Positions 8,429 through 17,370 of a DNA stretch of 64,000 nt are shown one piece after another (the stretch's first letter is position 1; each line of letters starts with the position of its first letter). The position numbers and the translations under genes were made by a program. The stretch is from a virus: positions 18,134-82,133 of the IMG/VR virus record IMGVR_UViG_3300025141_000055, one strand, 5' to 3'. The notes under the pieces are model-generated. The model had not been told where the DNA came from, made no database searches, and was given only the letters and a program-made list of their open reading frames with translations.

Positions 8429-8461
8429 TAAAAGGGACCCTTTACTCAGGAGGGTCCTTTT
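8429..8461 (+). terminator. Hairpin terminator, possibly bidirectional
   Basis: The inverted repeat GGACCCT / AGGGTCC, flanked by AAAA on the left and TTTT on the right, forms a stem of at least 7 bp with a 9-base loop. The T run serves the rightward strand; the A run on the other side could also allow leftward termination. Confidence 0.75.
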
Positions 8462-8495
8462 CCTTTAAACTACTGTTTATATACTGTCTTTTCAC

Positions 8496-8966
8496 ATGAC
8501 CACTACCACAATGGAAACCACCTCTTATTGCTATAAACCCAGTGGGGTAAAGGTAGAAGTAATCTCTATCCATGACGATGGGGACTACTTTATGGTGAGG
8601 TCCAGCACCAGTGGGAAGGTCTTCTTTGCTCATAAAGATCAGGTAGGTCCCATAGTCGAGGAACAGGTGGAACCCGTAAATAAGGTGAGCACCCGCAGGA
8701 ACCGCCGTCACGTTAAACAAGAGCCTAAGGCTCAAAAGGTAATTAAACCCATCCCCCCTGTGGATAACCGCATTAACTTAAATACCCTTACAGAACAGGG
8801 CTTAACACAATGCTTACCAGGCGTGGGTAGTAAAACTGCTAAAGAGATTATTGAGTTACGTCAGAATCTCCCTGGGGAAAAATTCACCAAGCTCGAACAA
8901 TTAGAGGCTATTAAGAGGGTTGATTGGGTAGAAGTTTTTGCTACAGGCTCAGTGTACGTAGAATAG
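8496..8966 (+). CDS. Helix-hairpin-helix DNA-binding protein
   Basis: A 156-residue protein with two parts. Residues 10-50 form a small beta-rich module. Residues 93-145 match ComEA-type helix-hairpin-helix DNA-binding domains: INLNTLTEQGLTQCLPGVGS holds the hairpin Pro-Gly-Val-Gly, followed by KTAKEIIELRQ. A basic linker (TRRNRRHVKQ) lies between. It probably binds DNA without sequence preference, perhaps at the packaging vertex or on the packaged DNA, given its place among head genes. The catalytic role, if any, is not visible. Confidence 0.75.
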   Translation: MTTTTMETTSYCYKPSGVKVEVISIHDDGDYFMVRSSTSGKVFFAHKDQVGPIVEEQVEPVNKVSTRRNRRHVKQEPKAQKVIKPIPPVDNRINLNTLTEQGLTQCLPGVGSKTAKEIIELRQNLPGEKFTKLEQLEAIKRVDWVEVFATGSVYVE

Positions 8967-8990
8967 AAGAATAAAAGGGTTTTTTAGCTT

Positions 8991-9611
8991 GTGGCCCAAC
9001 TAACGGAAAGTGAACTTCAGCAGATCCAATCGTATCTAGCTCAACAGGGTGTCGTTTTTAATGCCACTCAGACTGACGCTACAAAGCGAGAGATTGTTTA
9101 TGCGGCAGTTAATCAGTTAACTCGAAACCCTGCTCAGGTTTTTGGGTACGCCCTAGATGATTATAATTTCAGCCGGGTGGCGTATCATCTAGGGTATAAC
9201 ATTGCTACAGTCCCAGCCGGGGATTATGCTCGTTTACTCGAAGCTTGTAATAGTGTTCCGAGCGAATTTTATTATGACAAAATTGTTCAACAGATTGAAA
9301 GATGTGAGGATGCTGAGCGTCTCACAGAATTAGCCACAGGGCGCGCCACGAGTAGGCAAGAGACGATTTTAGGTGATGTTTCACGATCTATTAATATTCA
9401 GGACAAGCGGGAGACTGCGAGGATATGGCGTGAGAACTACATGTATGAATGTGATCGTCTAGCGCATATGCTCTATGTAGCGAACTATAGAGATCCAGTA
9501 GTATCACGTTATAGATTTGAAAGGTCTGGAGGAGAGTTTATACAGGCCATACCAGGCCCTCCAGACGTGTCTCGTGCCGATCGTCTCTACTTTTGGGCTA
9601 ATTGGAGATAG
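8991..9611 (+). CDS. Hypothetical head or neck protein (206 aa)
   Basis: GTG start at 8991, 24 bases after the HhH gene. The 206-residue product is largely helical and polar (TESELQQIQSYLAQQGVVF, IVYAAVNQLTRNPAQVFGYA, RIWRENYMYECDRLAHMLYV). No domain was recognised. Its length, helical content and position after capsid genes are what one expects of a head-completion or connector protein, but this is inference only. Confidence 0.6.
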   Translation: MAQLTESELQQIQSYLAQQGVVFNATQTDATKREIVYAAVNQLTRNPAQVFGYALDDYNFSRVAYHLGYNIATVPAGDYARLLEACNSVPSEFYYDKIVQQIERCEDAERLTELATGRATSRQETILGDVSRSINIQDKRETARIWRENYMYECDRLAHMLYVANYRDPVVSRYRFERSGGEFIQAIPGPPDVSRADRLYFWANWR

Positions 9612-9641
9612 ACTAGGTTTATTAGTTAACCCTAAAGTCTA

Positions 9642-11450
9642 GTGAGTATCTTATCCAAAATTCTTAGAGAAGCGGGGGGACATTTGACTAGCCCACAGGC
9701 TCGTCAAGCTTTCGTTGATGCGCTGAGCCGTTTAGATAGTAAGGCAGCACGGGAGGCACTTAATGAGATGCGTAACCTTCCTAAACTTCTTCCAGGTGTT
9801 GAGGATGCTGCGCGAGTATTCCAACCTAAGATAGGGCTCCGTTTCCCTCCGGGAGCTAGATCTATTGTCGAAACAACGACGAAGAAAGGAACTACCGTAG
9901 CGCCTGGAAGAGGAATTGGTGGCCGCTTATATAGTCCTAAGCCTCACGCTACTCCTCTAAATGAAGCACTCGTTAAGGGGACGGAGAGTATTGCGGATGC
10001 ATCTCCTGAGACCCTCTATAAGGTTCTCGAAAGCCAAGTCGCCAGTAGTGGACTCCGCGGCACTATTCATCCACAGATCCTCCAGAGGATGGCGACGGAA
10101 GGATTGGGACCAGAATTCCTTCCTCAAGTGGCTCAGCTTGTACGTAGGGGTCAGTTCCCCTCCCCGGTTGCGATAAAAGGAAGCTTGAGCAAGCTTGTGA
10201 GGCAAGCGCCTGCTCCTAAACCTCAATGGACTATTAAAGTTAGCGAGCTGAGTCCAGAGCTACGGGCTTTAAGTGTTAATGATCCCGGTACTTTTAAATC
10301 TCTTTCGGAGATCGCTCAACGAGCAGGGACTCATTACAAGGTAAATCCTCAAACTATTTTAGAAAGAATTTCTCGCCCCGGAGGGACAGAATTTTTAAGG
10401 AGACTCGACGATGGTGCACGCGAAGCCATGGGAGCTATTACTCGTACTCCGGGCGGAAAAATTGTACGTACTCCAGCTGGGGCGCGTTTTGAGCCCGTCA
10501 GTGTCCGCGTGGTGAATGGCCAGCGTCAACTAGCTGGTGGTGAGGTACCTATAGGGTTACTTGCACGTGATGCAGCAGTGGGTAATCGGGTAGCTGATCT
10601 CCAGCAGATTTTACGTAACCGAGGGGTCCAACTCGGGTTAGGAGGATTAGTCGTTGGTGGTGGTACCGCAGCTTATTTGAGTAATCAAAGCCCACCCCCT
10701 ACGGAAGGTTCTGCTCAACTTCCAGATGCCACCCCTGGAGTTATTTTCCGCGAGGATAACGGGGATGTATTAGGCGATGTAACACCACCTCCTCCGGTAC
10801 CTAATCCTCCGGGTCCTGGAAACATCGATCCAACACCCCCTCAGGGTTTAGGTTCTGACGAGAGAGATAGTGATCGTCGTGCAGCTTTAGGGCAAGCCGA
10901 TCCGGCTGCGGCTGCTATTGACCGCGCTCTTGAGCCTCTGGACCCAAGTAAGTACGGAAGTATTGCGGATTACTATGCCGCTCGGAAGGCCTATGTGGAT
11001 CAACAGGATATCCGTCGTGCTCTGATGAGATCCACGATTCACGGAGTTGAGTCACCCCAAATTGCGGCCAATCTAGCCGCCTGGGCACAGGCACACCCGG
11101 GATTAGCTTATGAACTTCAGCAGCGTCAGTTAGTTAACCCTAATGCTAGTCAACAAGGGGTCGGCTCTATTACCAATACAACTCAAATGTCCACAATGGG
11201 TGGCAATGTTCCTCAAAGTGCAGTAGCTACGGCTAATGCAGTTGAGAATCAGCTTCATACTGGAGCGACGCAGGGAGGCACTGAAATAGCCGTAGCTAAT
11301 GAAACCTTTAATTCTCCGGTTCTCCAGAATGTACGTCGAGACATCTCAGAAGCTTATCTCAATGCGGGTCGTAACCAAGCGCAAGGCAAAGGGTCTGTAG
11401 CCAAGAATTTGGCCTACCTGCAAGATAATTTTGCCCACCTACGTAGGTGA
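9642..11450 (+). CDS. Large virion protein, possible internal/ejection protein (602 aa)
   Basis: GTG start at 9642. The 602-residue protein has a basic helical N-terminal half with DALSRLDSKAAREALNEMR, one hydrophobic glycine-rich segment near residue 330 (VQLGLGGLVVGGGTAAYL), then a proline-rich linker (TPPPPVPNPPGPG) and an Ala/Gln-rich C-terminal part. A basic soluble half plus a single membrane-like segment is a pattern seen in phage internal virion proteins ejected with DNA. No enzymatic domain was recognised. Confidence 0.55.
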   Translation: MSILSKILREAGGHLTSPQARQAFVDALSRLDSKAAREALNEMRNLPKLLPGVEDAARVFQPKIGLRFPPGARSIVETTTKKGTTVAPGRGIGGRLYSPKPHATPLNEALVKGTESIADASPETLYKVLESQVASSGLRGTIHPQILQRMATEGLGPEFLPQVAQLVRRGQFPSPVAIKGSLSKLVRQAPAPKPQWTIKVSELSPELRALSVNDPGTFKSLSEIAQRAGTHYKVNPQTILERISRPGGTEFLRRLDDGAREAMGAITRTPGGKIVRTPAGARFEPVSVRVVNGQRQLAGGEVPIGLLARDAAVGNRVADLQQILRNRGVQLGLGGLVVGGGTAAYLSNQSPPPTEGSAQLPDATPGVIFREDNGDVLGDVTPPPPVPNPPGPGNIDPTPPQGLGSDERDSDRRAALGQADPAAAAIDRALEPLDPSKYGSIADYYAARKAYVDQQDIRRALMRSTIHGVESPQIAANLAAWAQAHPGLAYELQQRQLVNPNASQQGVGSITNTTQMSTMGGNVPQSAVATANAVENQLHTGATQGGTEIAVANETFNSPVLQNVRRDISEAYLNAGRNQAQGKGSVAKNLAYLQDNFAHLRR

Positions 11451-11479
11451 TTTAAACTTACTTTATTAGGCCTCTTTCC

Positions 11480-12091
11480 ATGTCCTCCGACTATCCCAAT
11501 TACGCAGGACCTGCCGGTCCAGGGTCCCTCTCCGATTATTCCGTCGTGGCAGAAGCCCCACCTTCGGTTCATGGCGAAGATCGTCCACGTCGCTCCGGGT
11601 TTGCAGGGATTATTGATGAGATAGGTCTGTTCGCGAGGAATGTTACCCCAGCTGCGGAAAGAGTGATTGATATTGTACGTATGTCGAGGGGTCAACGTCC
11701 TATTTATTCTGTATATGATAAGTACTACGGGCGTGGAGGATTAGGTCCCGGAGGGAGATATGGAGGACAGCGTTTAGGTGAGGTTATAGATGGTATAAGA
11801 AGTAGAAATCAAGAAAGATGGAATAGACAGGATAAGAGCAGAGGAACACAGCCCGCTCCTACGCCCTCTGCTGGTGAAGAAGGGACTGATTCATTATTAA
11901 AGAGTGGAGATACTTTAGTTAATAACTTACAGGCTCAGATTGATGCACTTCAGGAGGAACTCAATGCACTTAGAGAAGCCGATGCCGAGGTAGGGGTGTC
12001 AGATGTAGAATTAGGGCCGGGTGCTCGTATACCGGTTCAGCCTTGGGGAGGGGATACACTGGTAGATCCTACCCGGGCCCTCTCCCCCTAA
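11480..12091 (+). CDS. Hypothetical virion protein with C-terminal coiled coil
   Basis: A 203-residue protein. The N-terminal 120 residues are Gly/Pro/Arg-rich and look disordered (YYGRGGLGPGGRYGGQRLG). Residues about 140-175 form a clear coiled coil (LVNNLQAQIDALQEELNALR). The end is Gly/Pro-rich. No family was recognised. A short disordered protein ending in an oligomerisation helix within the structural operon would fit an internal or tail-adaptor protein. Confidence 0.55.
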   Translation: MSSDYPNYAGPAGPGSLSDYSVVAEAPPSVHGEDRPRRSGFAGIIDEIGLFARNVTPAAERVIDIVRMSRGQRPIYSVYDKYYGRGGLGPGGRYGGQRLGEVIDGIRSRNQERWNRQDKSRGTQPAPTPSAGEEGTDSLLKSGDTLVNNLQAQIDALQEELNALREADAEVGVSDVELGPGARIPVQPWGGDTLVDPTRALSP

Positions 12092-12115
12092 TTCAAGTAT
12101 TTGTCGTAAACACTA

Positions 12116-12673
12116 ATGGCCTCCACTTCGACTAATAAACAACCCTTAATGGTTGACCGTCCTTTCCTGAGAGGAGCGAGGTTCACTAGTGGGTCGACAA
12201 CGGTCACTAACCAGGGCAATCCTACTTTTAGTAACCTAGTTCAACTGGTGAGGGTGGGTGATATTCCCTCTGAAGATGGCGGACTCGTAGAAGATCTTTG
12301 GGTAGTCTCTAATGAGGGATACCCTGATACGGCAGGTATTTATTCTGCCGCCTTTGGTGTTTACCTTTATGCGCCGGACCAGGCAGCTCCATCTTCTTCA
12401 TCTTCCCTATTATTAGGAAAATTCGAGGTCGGACTATCAGGCAGTACTGAGGGTTTGATTCAACGTGTCGAATTACCCGCAACTATCGCCCCTACTCCAC
12501 GTACCGGTGATACTAACTTGGCAAGGCCAATTGAGCTTGGTAAGTCTGAAGCAATGTATTTAGAGAAAGGTTATATCCTATGTATTGGATACTATGGAAA
12601 TGGGCCAGCCGCTGTTTCAGGTGGTCTTAGTGCTTCCGGGTTGTCTATATTTGCCCAAGGTGGTTTTTATTAA
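12116..12673 (+). CDS. Hypothetical beta-rich virion protein (185 aa)
   Basis: A 185-residue protein, Gly/Ser/Thr-rich with regular short strands (FSNLVQLVRVGDIPSED, AAFGVYLYAPDQAAPSSSSS, YLEKGYILCIGYYGNGPA). No helix bundle and no membrane segment. The next gene starts four bases after its stop, so the two are likely translated together. The composition suits a tail or decoration protein; no family was recognised. Confidence 0.6.
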   Translation: MASTSTNKQPLMVDRPFLRGARFTSGSTTVTNQGNPTFSNLVQLVRVGDIPSEDGGLVEDLWVVSNEGYPDTAGIYSAAFGVYLYAPDQAAPSSSSSLLLGKFEVGLSGSTEGLIQRVELPATIAPTPRTGDTNLARPIELGKSEAMYLEKGYILCIGYYGNGPAAVSGGLSASGLSIFAQGGFY

Positions 12674-12676
12674 AAA

Positions 12677-14263
12677 GTGGGAAGCCGCATAGGTCAGAAT
12701 CACTTCGGTAGTTCTACTTTTGGTTATAAGAGTTTTGAGCGGCGCTCTTCTAAGTTTGCGTTTAAAAATCTGCACGGAGCGGACACTACGCGCCAACTAA
12801 ATAGAGCAATGCCTCCGGAAGCTAAGTTTCGTCCCCAGACGGAACTGAAGGATTTCGGTTTACTTAGTGACTATGATTATGCCTCTCTTTGGTGCAGATG
12901 GAGACGAGGGTATGAGCTTTATATGTATGCGGATCAGGCCTTTGTAGGAATGAACTATACGTTCAGATACTACATTTCCGGTACACAGAATTTGGGCCCT
13001 GCTATTCCGGGGGCGGTGTGGATGTATCCGTCTATGAAACAGGACATGGCGATGCATGTCACTACGATTAGGCCACGCGATGTTTATAACTTTCTTGACT
13101 ACGGTCTCGCTATCCAGAGTGTTACAACCTATTCTGAAGGGATCCTGGCGGTTGTTCTAAATGGAAACTTCGGGCCTCCCGTTACCTACTTTATCGGTGA
13201 AGTATTATCTGACCGCTTTAATGCGGATGGTACAGAGAAGACAAGTTACGGTAACTATACTCTTGTCAATGTTGGTACAGATGGGGTTATTGCTGATCCC
13301 TCCACTAGTGCTCATGGGGATCATAATACTTTGTTTTTAGCTAATGGAACTAATACTAGTTGGAGTGTAATCGATAGTAATACCCTCAGTGCTCCGGCGG
13401 CATCCAACCCTACCCCCGGAGATTATTTAACAACGGAGTATCGCTACAGTTGTAGTTGTCCTGATTATGTAGGACGAGAGGATTTCAATCTTTATAAGTA
13501 CAACACAAAACGAATATATCCTTACACCCTCCCTCAAGATTTGAAACCGGGCACTTACGATCCGGGGGGAACCGAAACTGGTCCGGAGAGATTACAAGAG
13601 ACTCGCGACTATCCGGGTGCAGCCCGCGACTTCGGTTTTATCTATGTCAATACTCTCTTAAAGGCTCCGGAATATAAAGATGATGGGAAGACATTTTCCG
13701 ATCCCAATATGTACTTTTATATGCCTAAGTGGTGTAAGCATCTTTATGCATCCTTTTTCGACTTAAGGAATCGCTTACCGGCTACCGCTACGGTTATTAA
13801 TCCGTGGTTAGATCAGCCCGCCGATGAGCCCATGGATGGAAGATATAGACAGTATTTCTTTAAGCAGCTTAAGAAAGAAACTGATTCACGGAAACGTGAT
13901 AAAGATCTCGCTTGGTGGGAGAAATATAGTCCTTCAATGACGGATACTCCTACGCATTTGATGTATCCGGATATGTTCCCCGCGGTCATTAAGGCCCTTA
14001 ATTTTGATACTGCTATTTCGGGAGCTGATTCTAGTCGGCCTATCGTAGCCAGTGGCTTCGTCATGACGAAAATTGGTGACTACAATCCTTTCTTACCTAT
14101 TTCCGAGCGAGATATCATTGATGGAGGGCACTATGAAGATGGTGACCTAGTTCCATTAGCTTCAGGTCTCGTTGCCCCTCTCTTTAATGGGGGGCAATAT
14201 GACGATGGGGTTACCATTCCTCCTTCTATTGAGCCTCTTTTAATTAACGGGGGTGTTTATTAA
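12677..14263 (+). CDS. Large structural protein with SWIM-like zinc motif
   Basis: GTG start at 12677. The 528-residue protein is aromatic-rich, typical of neck or tail proteins (YRQYFFKQLKKETDSRKR). Residues about 257-263 read YSCSCPD and residues about 351-357 read KWCKHLY, so together they give the CxC...CxH ligand set of SWIM-type zinc sites, here with some 90 residues between the halves, more than usual. The C-terminus carries three related pieces, DGGHYEDGD, NGGQYDDGV and NGGVY. The stop overlaps the next start by one base. The SWIM assignment is tentative; the virion role is inferred from position. Confidence 0.6.
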   Translation: MGSRIGQNHFGSSTFGYKSFERRSSKFAFKNLHGADTTRQLNRAMPPEAKFRPQTELKDFGLLSDYDYASLWCRWRRGYELYMYADQAFVGMNYTFRYYISGTQNLGPAIPGAVWMYPSMKQDMAMHVTTIRPRDVYNFLDYGLAIQSVTTYSEGILAVVLNGNFGPPVTYFIGEVLSDRFNADGTEKTSYGNYTLVNVGTDGVIADPSTSAHGDHNTLFLANGTNTSWSVIDSNTLSAPAASNPTPGDYLTTEYRYSCSCPDYVGREDFNLYKYNTKRIYPYTLPQDLKPGTYDPGGTETGPERLQETRDYPGAARDFGFIYVNTLLKAPEYKDDGKTFSDPNMYFYMPKWCKHLYASFFDLRNRLPATATVINPWLDQPADEPMDGRYRQYFFKQLKKETDSRKRDKDLAWWEKYSPSMTDTPTHLMYPDMFPAVIKALNFDTAISGADSSRPIVASGFVMTKIGDYNPFLPISERDIIDGGHYEDGDLVPLASGLVAPLFNGGQYDDGVTIPPSIEPLLINGGVY

Positions 14264-14832
14264 TGTCATCTACTCCAGTAACCCTTCTCTTCAAACGAAC
14301 GGGTAATGCCGCTGACCGCCCTAGTGGAGCGACGGTTCAAACAGGTGAGCCGGCTATTTGTTTTGGAGCAGCAGATCCTGGACTTTACTTTAAGGATTCG
14401 GCGGGATCTATCCGAAAAGTAGGAGGCTCCGCATACGCTGCTAGTGCCCCTAACTCGACCCCGGTAGGCTCACCAGGAAATTCCACCGGAGAGATCTGGG
14501 TTGATTCCTCAACTTCCGAGAAGTATTTGAAAGTGTGGAATGGGGCAGCTTGGGACAAAGTAGGAGCGGCTTTTGCAGATACATCTGCTACAGCGACGGT
14601 TCCCTTTGCCTCTGGCGCTGCTTACGCTGATTCTGCATTAGTGGCGTCCGGCGCATTTGGAGCCATTATGGCTTCCGGTGTGATCACTGCCACAGGGGTG
14701 CCTGTCGCCGATATCTATACCGGAGCACTAACAGGAACAGGGCCTTCCGGCTCCTTCCGTTATAAAGCGGATGATACGGGTAGTCCTAGTGGAATTTATG
14801 TGGCTTATGCAGGTGGGTGGGCGTTAACTTAA
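14263..14832 (+). CDS. Tail-fibre-like protein (189 aa)
   Basis: Begins LLFKRTGNAADRPSGATVQ, the N-terminal pattern of many phage tail-fibre and collar-attached proteins, with GEPAICFGAADPGLYFKD after it. A GEIWVDSSTSEKYLKVWNG unit (G-x-W-D-type strand repeat) occurs once here and three times, diverged, in the fibre at 20598. The C-terminal 100 residues are Ala/Gly/Ser-rich. It probably forms part of the adsorption apparatus. Starts on the last base of the preceding stop. Confidence 0.65.
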   Translation: MSSTPVTLLFKRTGNAADRPSGATVQTGEPAICFGAADPGLYFKDSAGSIRKVGGSAYAASAPNSTPVGSPGNSTGEIWVDSSTSEKYLKVWNGAAWDKVGAAFADTSATATVPFASGAAYADSALVASGAFGAIMASGVITATGVPVADIYTGALTGTGPSGSFRYKADDTGSPSGIYVAYAGGWALT

Positions 14833-14845
14833 AGAGAGGAGAAGA

Positions 14846-15109
14846 CTACATGGAGGATAATACTGAGCCCAAACTACAGGCCTCTTCTTCGGCGGGAGAC
14901 TCGGATCCATTTAAGTATTTTTGAAGAGCGTCTTGGTTGACTCTATAAAGGGACTTAGCTCCATTTGGTTGGAGATTAACAAATATTCCTTTGGGCCAGC
15001 CTCCTGGTTGATTAGCTTCGGCTAGTGCAATCCGCTTACGTACAAACCCCGCAGAACAGTTGAGTAGTTCGGCAGTTTGAGCAATTGTAAGTAACCGAGA
15101 AGAATCCAT
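14846..15109 (-). CDS. Excisionase/MerR-type helix-turn-helix protein
   Basis: An 87-residue leftward gene inside the rightward virion region. Residues 6-55 match the excisionase-type winged helix (LLTIAQTAELLNCSAGFVRK, then GIFVNLQPNGAKSLYRVNQDAL), where the first helix pair binds DNA and the wing follows. It is likely a transcription regulator or directionality factor; no integrase is present in the window. Its start faces a 159-base AT-rich gap shared with the rightward gene at 15269, an arrangement that would let it control that divergent pair. Confidence 0.75.
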   Translation of the reverse strand: MDSSRLLTIAQTAELLNCSAGFVRKRIALAEANQPGGWPKGIFVNLQPNGAKSLYRVNQDALQKYLNGSESPAEEEACSLGSVLSSM

Positions 15110-15268
15110 TTGATTACAGAAGTTCAGTGTGTGAGGACGTGCAGAGGTTAGCAGGTATGATGTCTGCGCGACTGTGCCATTGTGTATTTTATATTCTCTT
15201 CATATTTAGGTCCCTCATATTAGCAAATATACATTCGCGCTAGAATAATTGGAGACTGTACTTGCTTT

Positions 15269-15520
15269 ATGGACCCTCAAGACACTTGCGTTCGTGTGGG
15301 GCTTTCCCTAGAGGATGATTTAACCCTAACGAGAGTTAAAAAGAAGGCTTATTCATTAAAGGGAGACGCGCGTGATCAATATCTTTGGAAAACCATCTTT
15401 AGATTCGTATGTCGAGAGCGCGCGTATAAATCAGTCATGCAAGAGATCGGCGTGGTCGTCGATACTAACGTTGATCTTTTTGGTGACGACGAGCGGTATA
15501 ATAACATCGACGCTGCTTAG
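15269..15520 (+). CDS. Hypothetical protein (83 aa)
   Basis: An 83-residue protein of charged, helical character (LSLEDDLTLTRVKKKAYSLK, YLWKTIFRFVCRERAYKSVM). No domain was recognised; the middle is basic, the end acidic (VDLFGDDERYNNIDAA). It is the first rightward gene after the antisense HTH gene and lies four bases before the muralytic enzyme gene, so it may be regulated together with lysis or virion enzymes. Confidence 0.6.
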   Translation: MDPQDTCVRVGLSLEDDLTLTRVKKKAYSLKGDARDQYLWKTIFRFVCRERAYKSVMQEIGVVVDTNVDLFGDDERYNNIDAA

Positions 15521-15524
15521 TCAG

Positions 15525-16163
15525 ATGCCCATCATCGGTAAGTTAGTGAGAGAGGCCCTACCGTGGGTACTCAAAGCAGCTGCTTTCGAAGGTGCGCGGC
15601 GTGTAGTTACCGGTGAGGAACCCTCTCCAGTTGTACCTCCTCAGACTGAAGGCGTTCCTAACACACCCCCCATCAAGGAGAGTTACTTACCTGCCATATC
15701 TCCCAGTGAACGGCTGTGGCTAGATACTATTTCATTTATGGAGGGGACTTGGAATTCTAAGAAGAATGCACCGGAATATCGGATGATGTTTGGAGGAGGG
15801 CTTGCACCTAATCTTGATATTCATCCCGATAATCCAATTACTAGTGGACGTCATACGAGTGCAGCAGCCGGAGCTTATCAATTTATGCCTTTTACCTGGG
15901 ATTCTGCAGCTAAAGCTTTAAAGTTACGTTCTTTCGGCCCTGTGGAGCAAGACCATGCGGCCCTTCGTCTGCTGAGGAACAGAGGGGTAGATCCGAGTGT
16001 AGACCCCATCTCTCCCGACACCCTTCATTTAATCGCCGGCGAGTGGGCGGCGTCTCCTCTACGCTCCGGCGCCAGTTATTATGCTCATTTGGGACAGCGG
16101 GCTAAAGCTCATAACGTTATCTTCGATTTTGCGAGAAGACGGCGTCAACAATTAATACCTTAA
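15525..16163 (+). CDS. Lambda R-like endolysin/transglycosylase (virion or lysis muralytic enzyme)
   Basis: A 212-residue protein whose residues 60-205 follow the lambda endolysin (R, lytic transglycosylase) layout: SFMEGTW carrying the catalytic-type Glu at 73, YRMMFGGGLAP, DIHPDNPI, then SAAAGAYQFMPFTWDSAAK, FGPVEQDHAALRLL and AGEWAASPLRSGASYY. It would cleave peptidoglycan. The N-terminal 55 residues (MPIIGKLVREALPWVLKAAA, then a Pro-rich linker) are extra and could target it to the virion or membrane. ATG 15525 is preferred over an upstream in-frame ATG at 15372 because the latter overlaps the whole of the preceding gene. Confidence 0.85.
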   Translation: MPIIGKLVREALPWVLKAAAFEGARRVVTGEEPSPVVPPQTEGVPNTPPIKESYLPAISPSERLWLDTISFMEGTWNSKKNAPEYRMMFGGGLAPNLDIHPDNPITSGRHTSAAAGAYQFMPFTWDSAAKALKLRSFGPVEQDHAALRLLRNRGVDPSVDPISPDTLHLIAGEWAASPLRSGASYYAHLGQRAKAHNVIFDFARRRRQQLIP

Positions 16164-16207
16164 GATTAGAACTAATAGTCTAAAATAAGGTATACACGAG
16201 GCGTAGA

Positions 16208-17065
16208 ATGTCCGACGTTATTTGGGGTGACATCGCCCCGGGCTCTATAGGTGGGATGGACTACAGCAATACACCCGATTGGAACGTCCCCTACGATACT
16301 GGCTCGGACCCTGGTTGGACAACTAGTCCTTTCGGCAACACTCCTTTTTCGGGGGATGTTTTTAGTGGAGACCAGTTGGGAGGCCTTATGGATAATAATC
16401 CGTGGACTTCTTCTACGGGTACTGATTCGAGTTCGGGAGGAGGTATATGGGGAGCGCTTACAGATAATGCACCTGATATTATTCGTCTAGCAGGTTCTAT
16501 TTTTAGTGGTCTTGGTGGGAATGATAATGGCGGAGGAGATCCTAGTGCCGGTTTCTGGGGTCAGGAGTATCAGCGACAAGCTACCGAAGAACTCGATAAT
16601 CGAGCCGCTGCTACCTACGATCAAATTAAGGATATTATGTCCGATATTAGAGGACTAACCGGAGTAAGTACTCCGGATGCGGTTCAAAACTATATGACTC
16701 GTTTTGATGACACTATGGATCGCTTCCATACTATAGGTCGTCAAGATGTAGAAGGGTTTAGTCCTCATATTTCGGAGGAGTATGATCGCCTAGGAAACCG
16801 TATAGATGCCGCCCGAAAGCAATATAGCCTGATGAGAGATCCAGCTTTTAAACAAGCTTATAAGGATCCTGATGCGGTTTCACCAGTTAATACTCAATCT
16901 ATTAAGAGCACTATGACTCTGGGACCCGAGTTTGCTCATCACTATGATTACACTGATGCTGCTACTCAAGCGATGATCCGTGGTAGAGAGGAAGCACTTC
17001 CAGCAGCAGCGAATTTCTATGCAAATGATGCCGCTGTGCGTGAATTAATGAATTATGGTGTCTGA
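16208..17065 (+). CDS. Hypothetical virion protein (285 aa)
   Basis: The first 115 residues are Gly/Ser/Asp-rich and low-complexity with many tryptophans (NPWTSSTGTDSSSGGGIWG); the rest is helical and charged (YDQIKDIMSDIRGLTG, EYDRLGNRIDAARKQYSLMR). One weak amphipathic segment lies at DIIRLAGSIFSGLGG. No family was recognised. It starts 44 bases after the muralytic enzyme gene, and its stop overlaps the next start (TGATGA-type junction), so it belongs to the same unit. Confidence 0.6.
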   Translation: MSDVIWGDIAPGSIGGMDYSNTPDWNVPYDTGSDPGWTTSPFGNTPFSGDVFSGDQLGGLMDNNPWTSSTGTDSSSGGGIWGALTDNAPDIIRLAGSIFSGLGGNDNGGGDPSAGFWGQEYQRQATEELDNRAAATYDQIKDIMSDIRGLTGVSTPDAVQNYMTRFDDTMDRFHTIGRQDVEGFSPHISEEYDRLGNRIDAARKQYSLMRDPAFKQAYKDPDAVSPVNTQSIKSTMTLGPEFAHHYDYTDAATQAMIRGREEALPAAANFYANDAAVRELMNYGV

Positions 17066-17370
17066 TGAGCGATTTCGAACGTTCCGGCCCAGAAAGGCGA
17101 GCTGAAAGCCACGTCAAACGTCGCCTACATCATGTAGACCGCAATCCGCACTTCTTTCGCTTCGCTGGAGAATTATTTAACACTGCGAAGAAGCACAAAC
17201 ACAGAGAGGATATCCGGGAAGAAAGAGAAAGAATGCAAAGAAAAAGACCTGTCGGAATAGGTTTTGGTGAGAATGATAATTATGGGCCAGATGACTCGTG
17301 GGACACTGCTGAGGAACTTAAATATAAACCCGTCCCAGAGTACTATACAAAGCAGAGAAGTGAGTGGTAG
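17065..17370 (+). CDS. Small highly charged protein (101 aa)
   Basis: A 101-residue protein overlapping the previous stop. It is strongly charged, with an Arg/His/Lys-rich first half (ERRAESHVKRRLHHVDRN, KHKHREDIREERERMQRKR) and an acidic Gly-rich second half. No family was recognised. It is the last rightward gene of the head module; its last 53 bases overlap the 3' end of the convergent methyltransferase-like gene. Confidence 0.6.
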   Translation: MSDFERSGPERRAESHVKRRLHHVDRNPHFFRFAGELFNTAKKHKHREDIREERERMQRKRPVGIGFGENDNYGPDDSWDTAEELKYKPVPEYYTKQRSEW

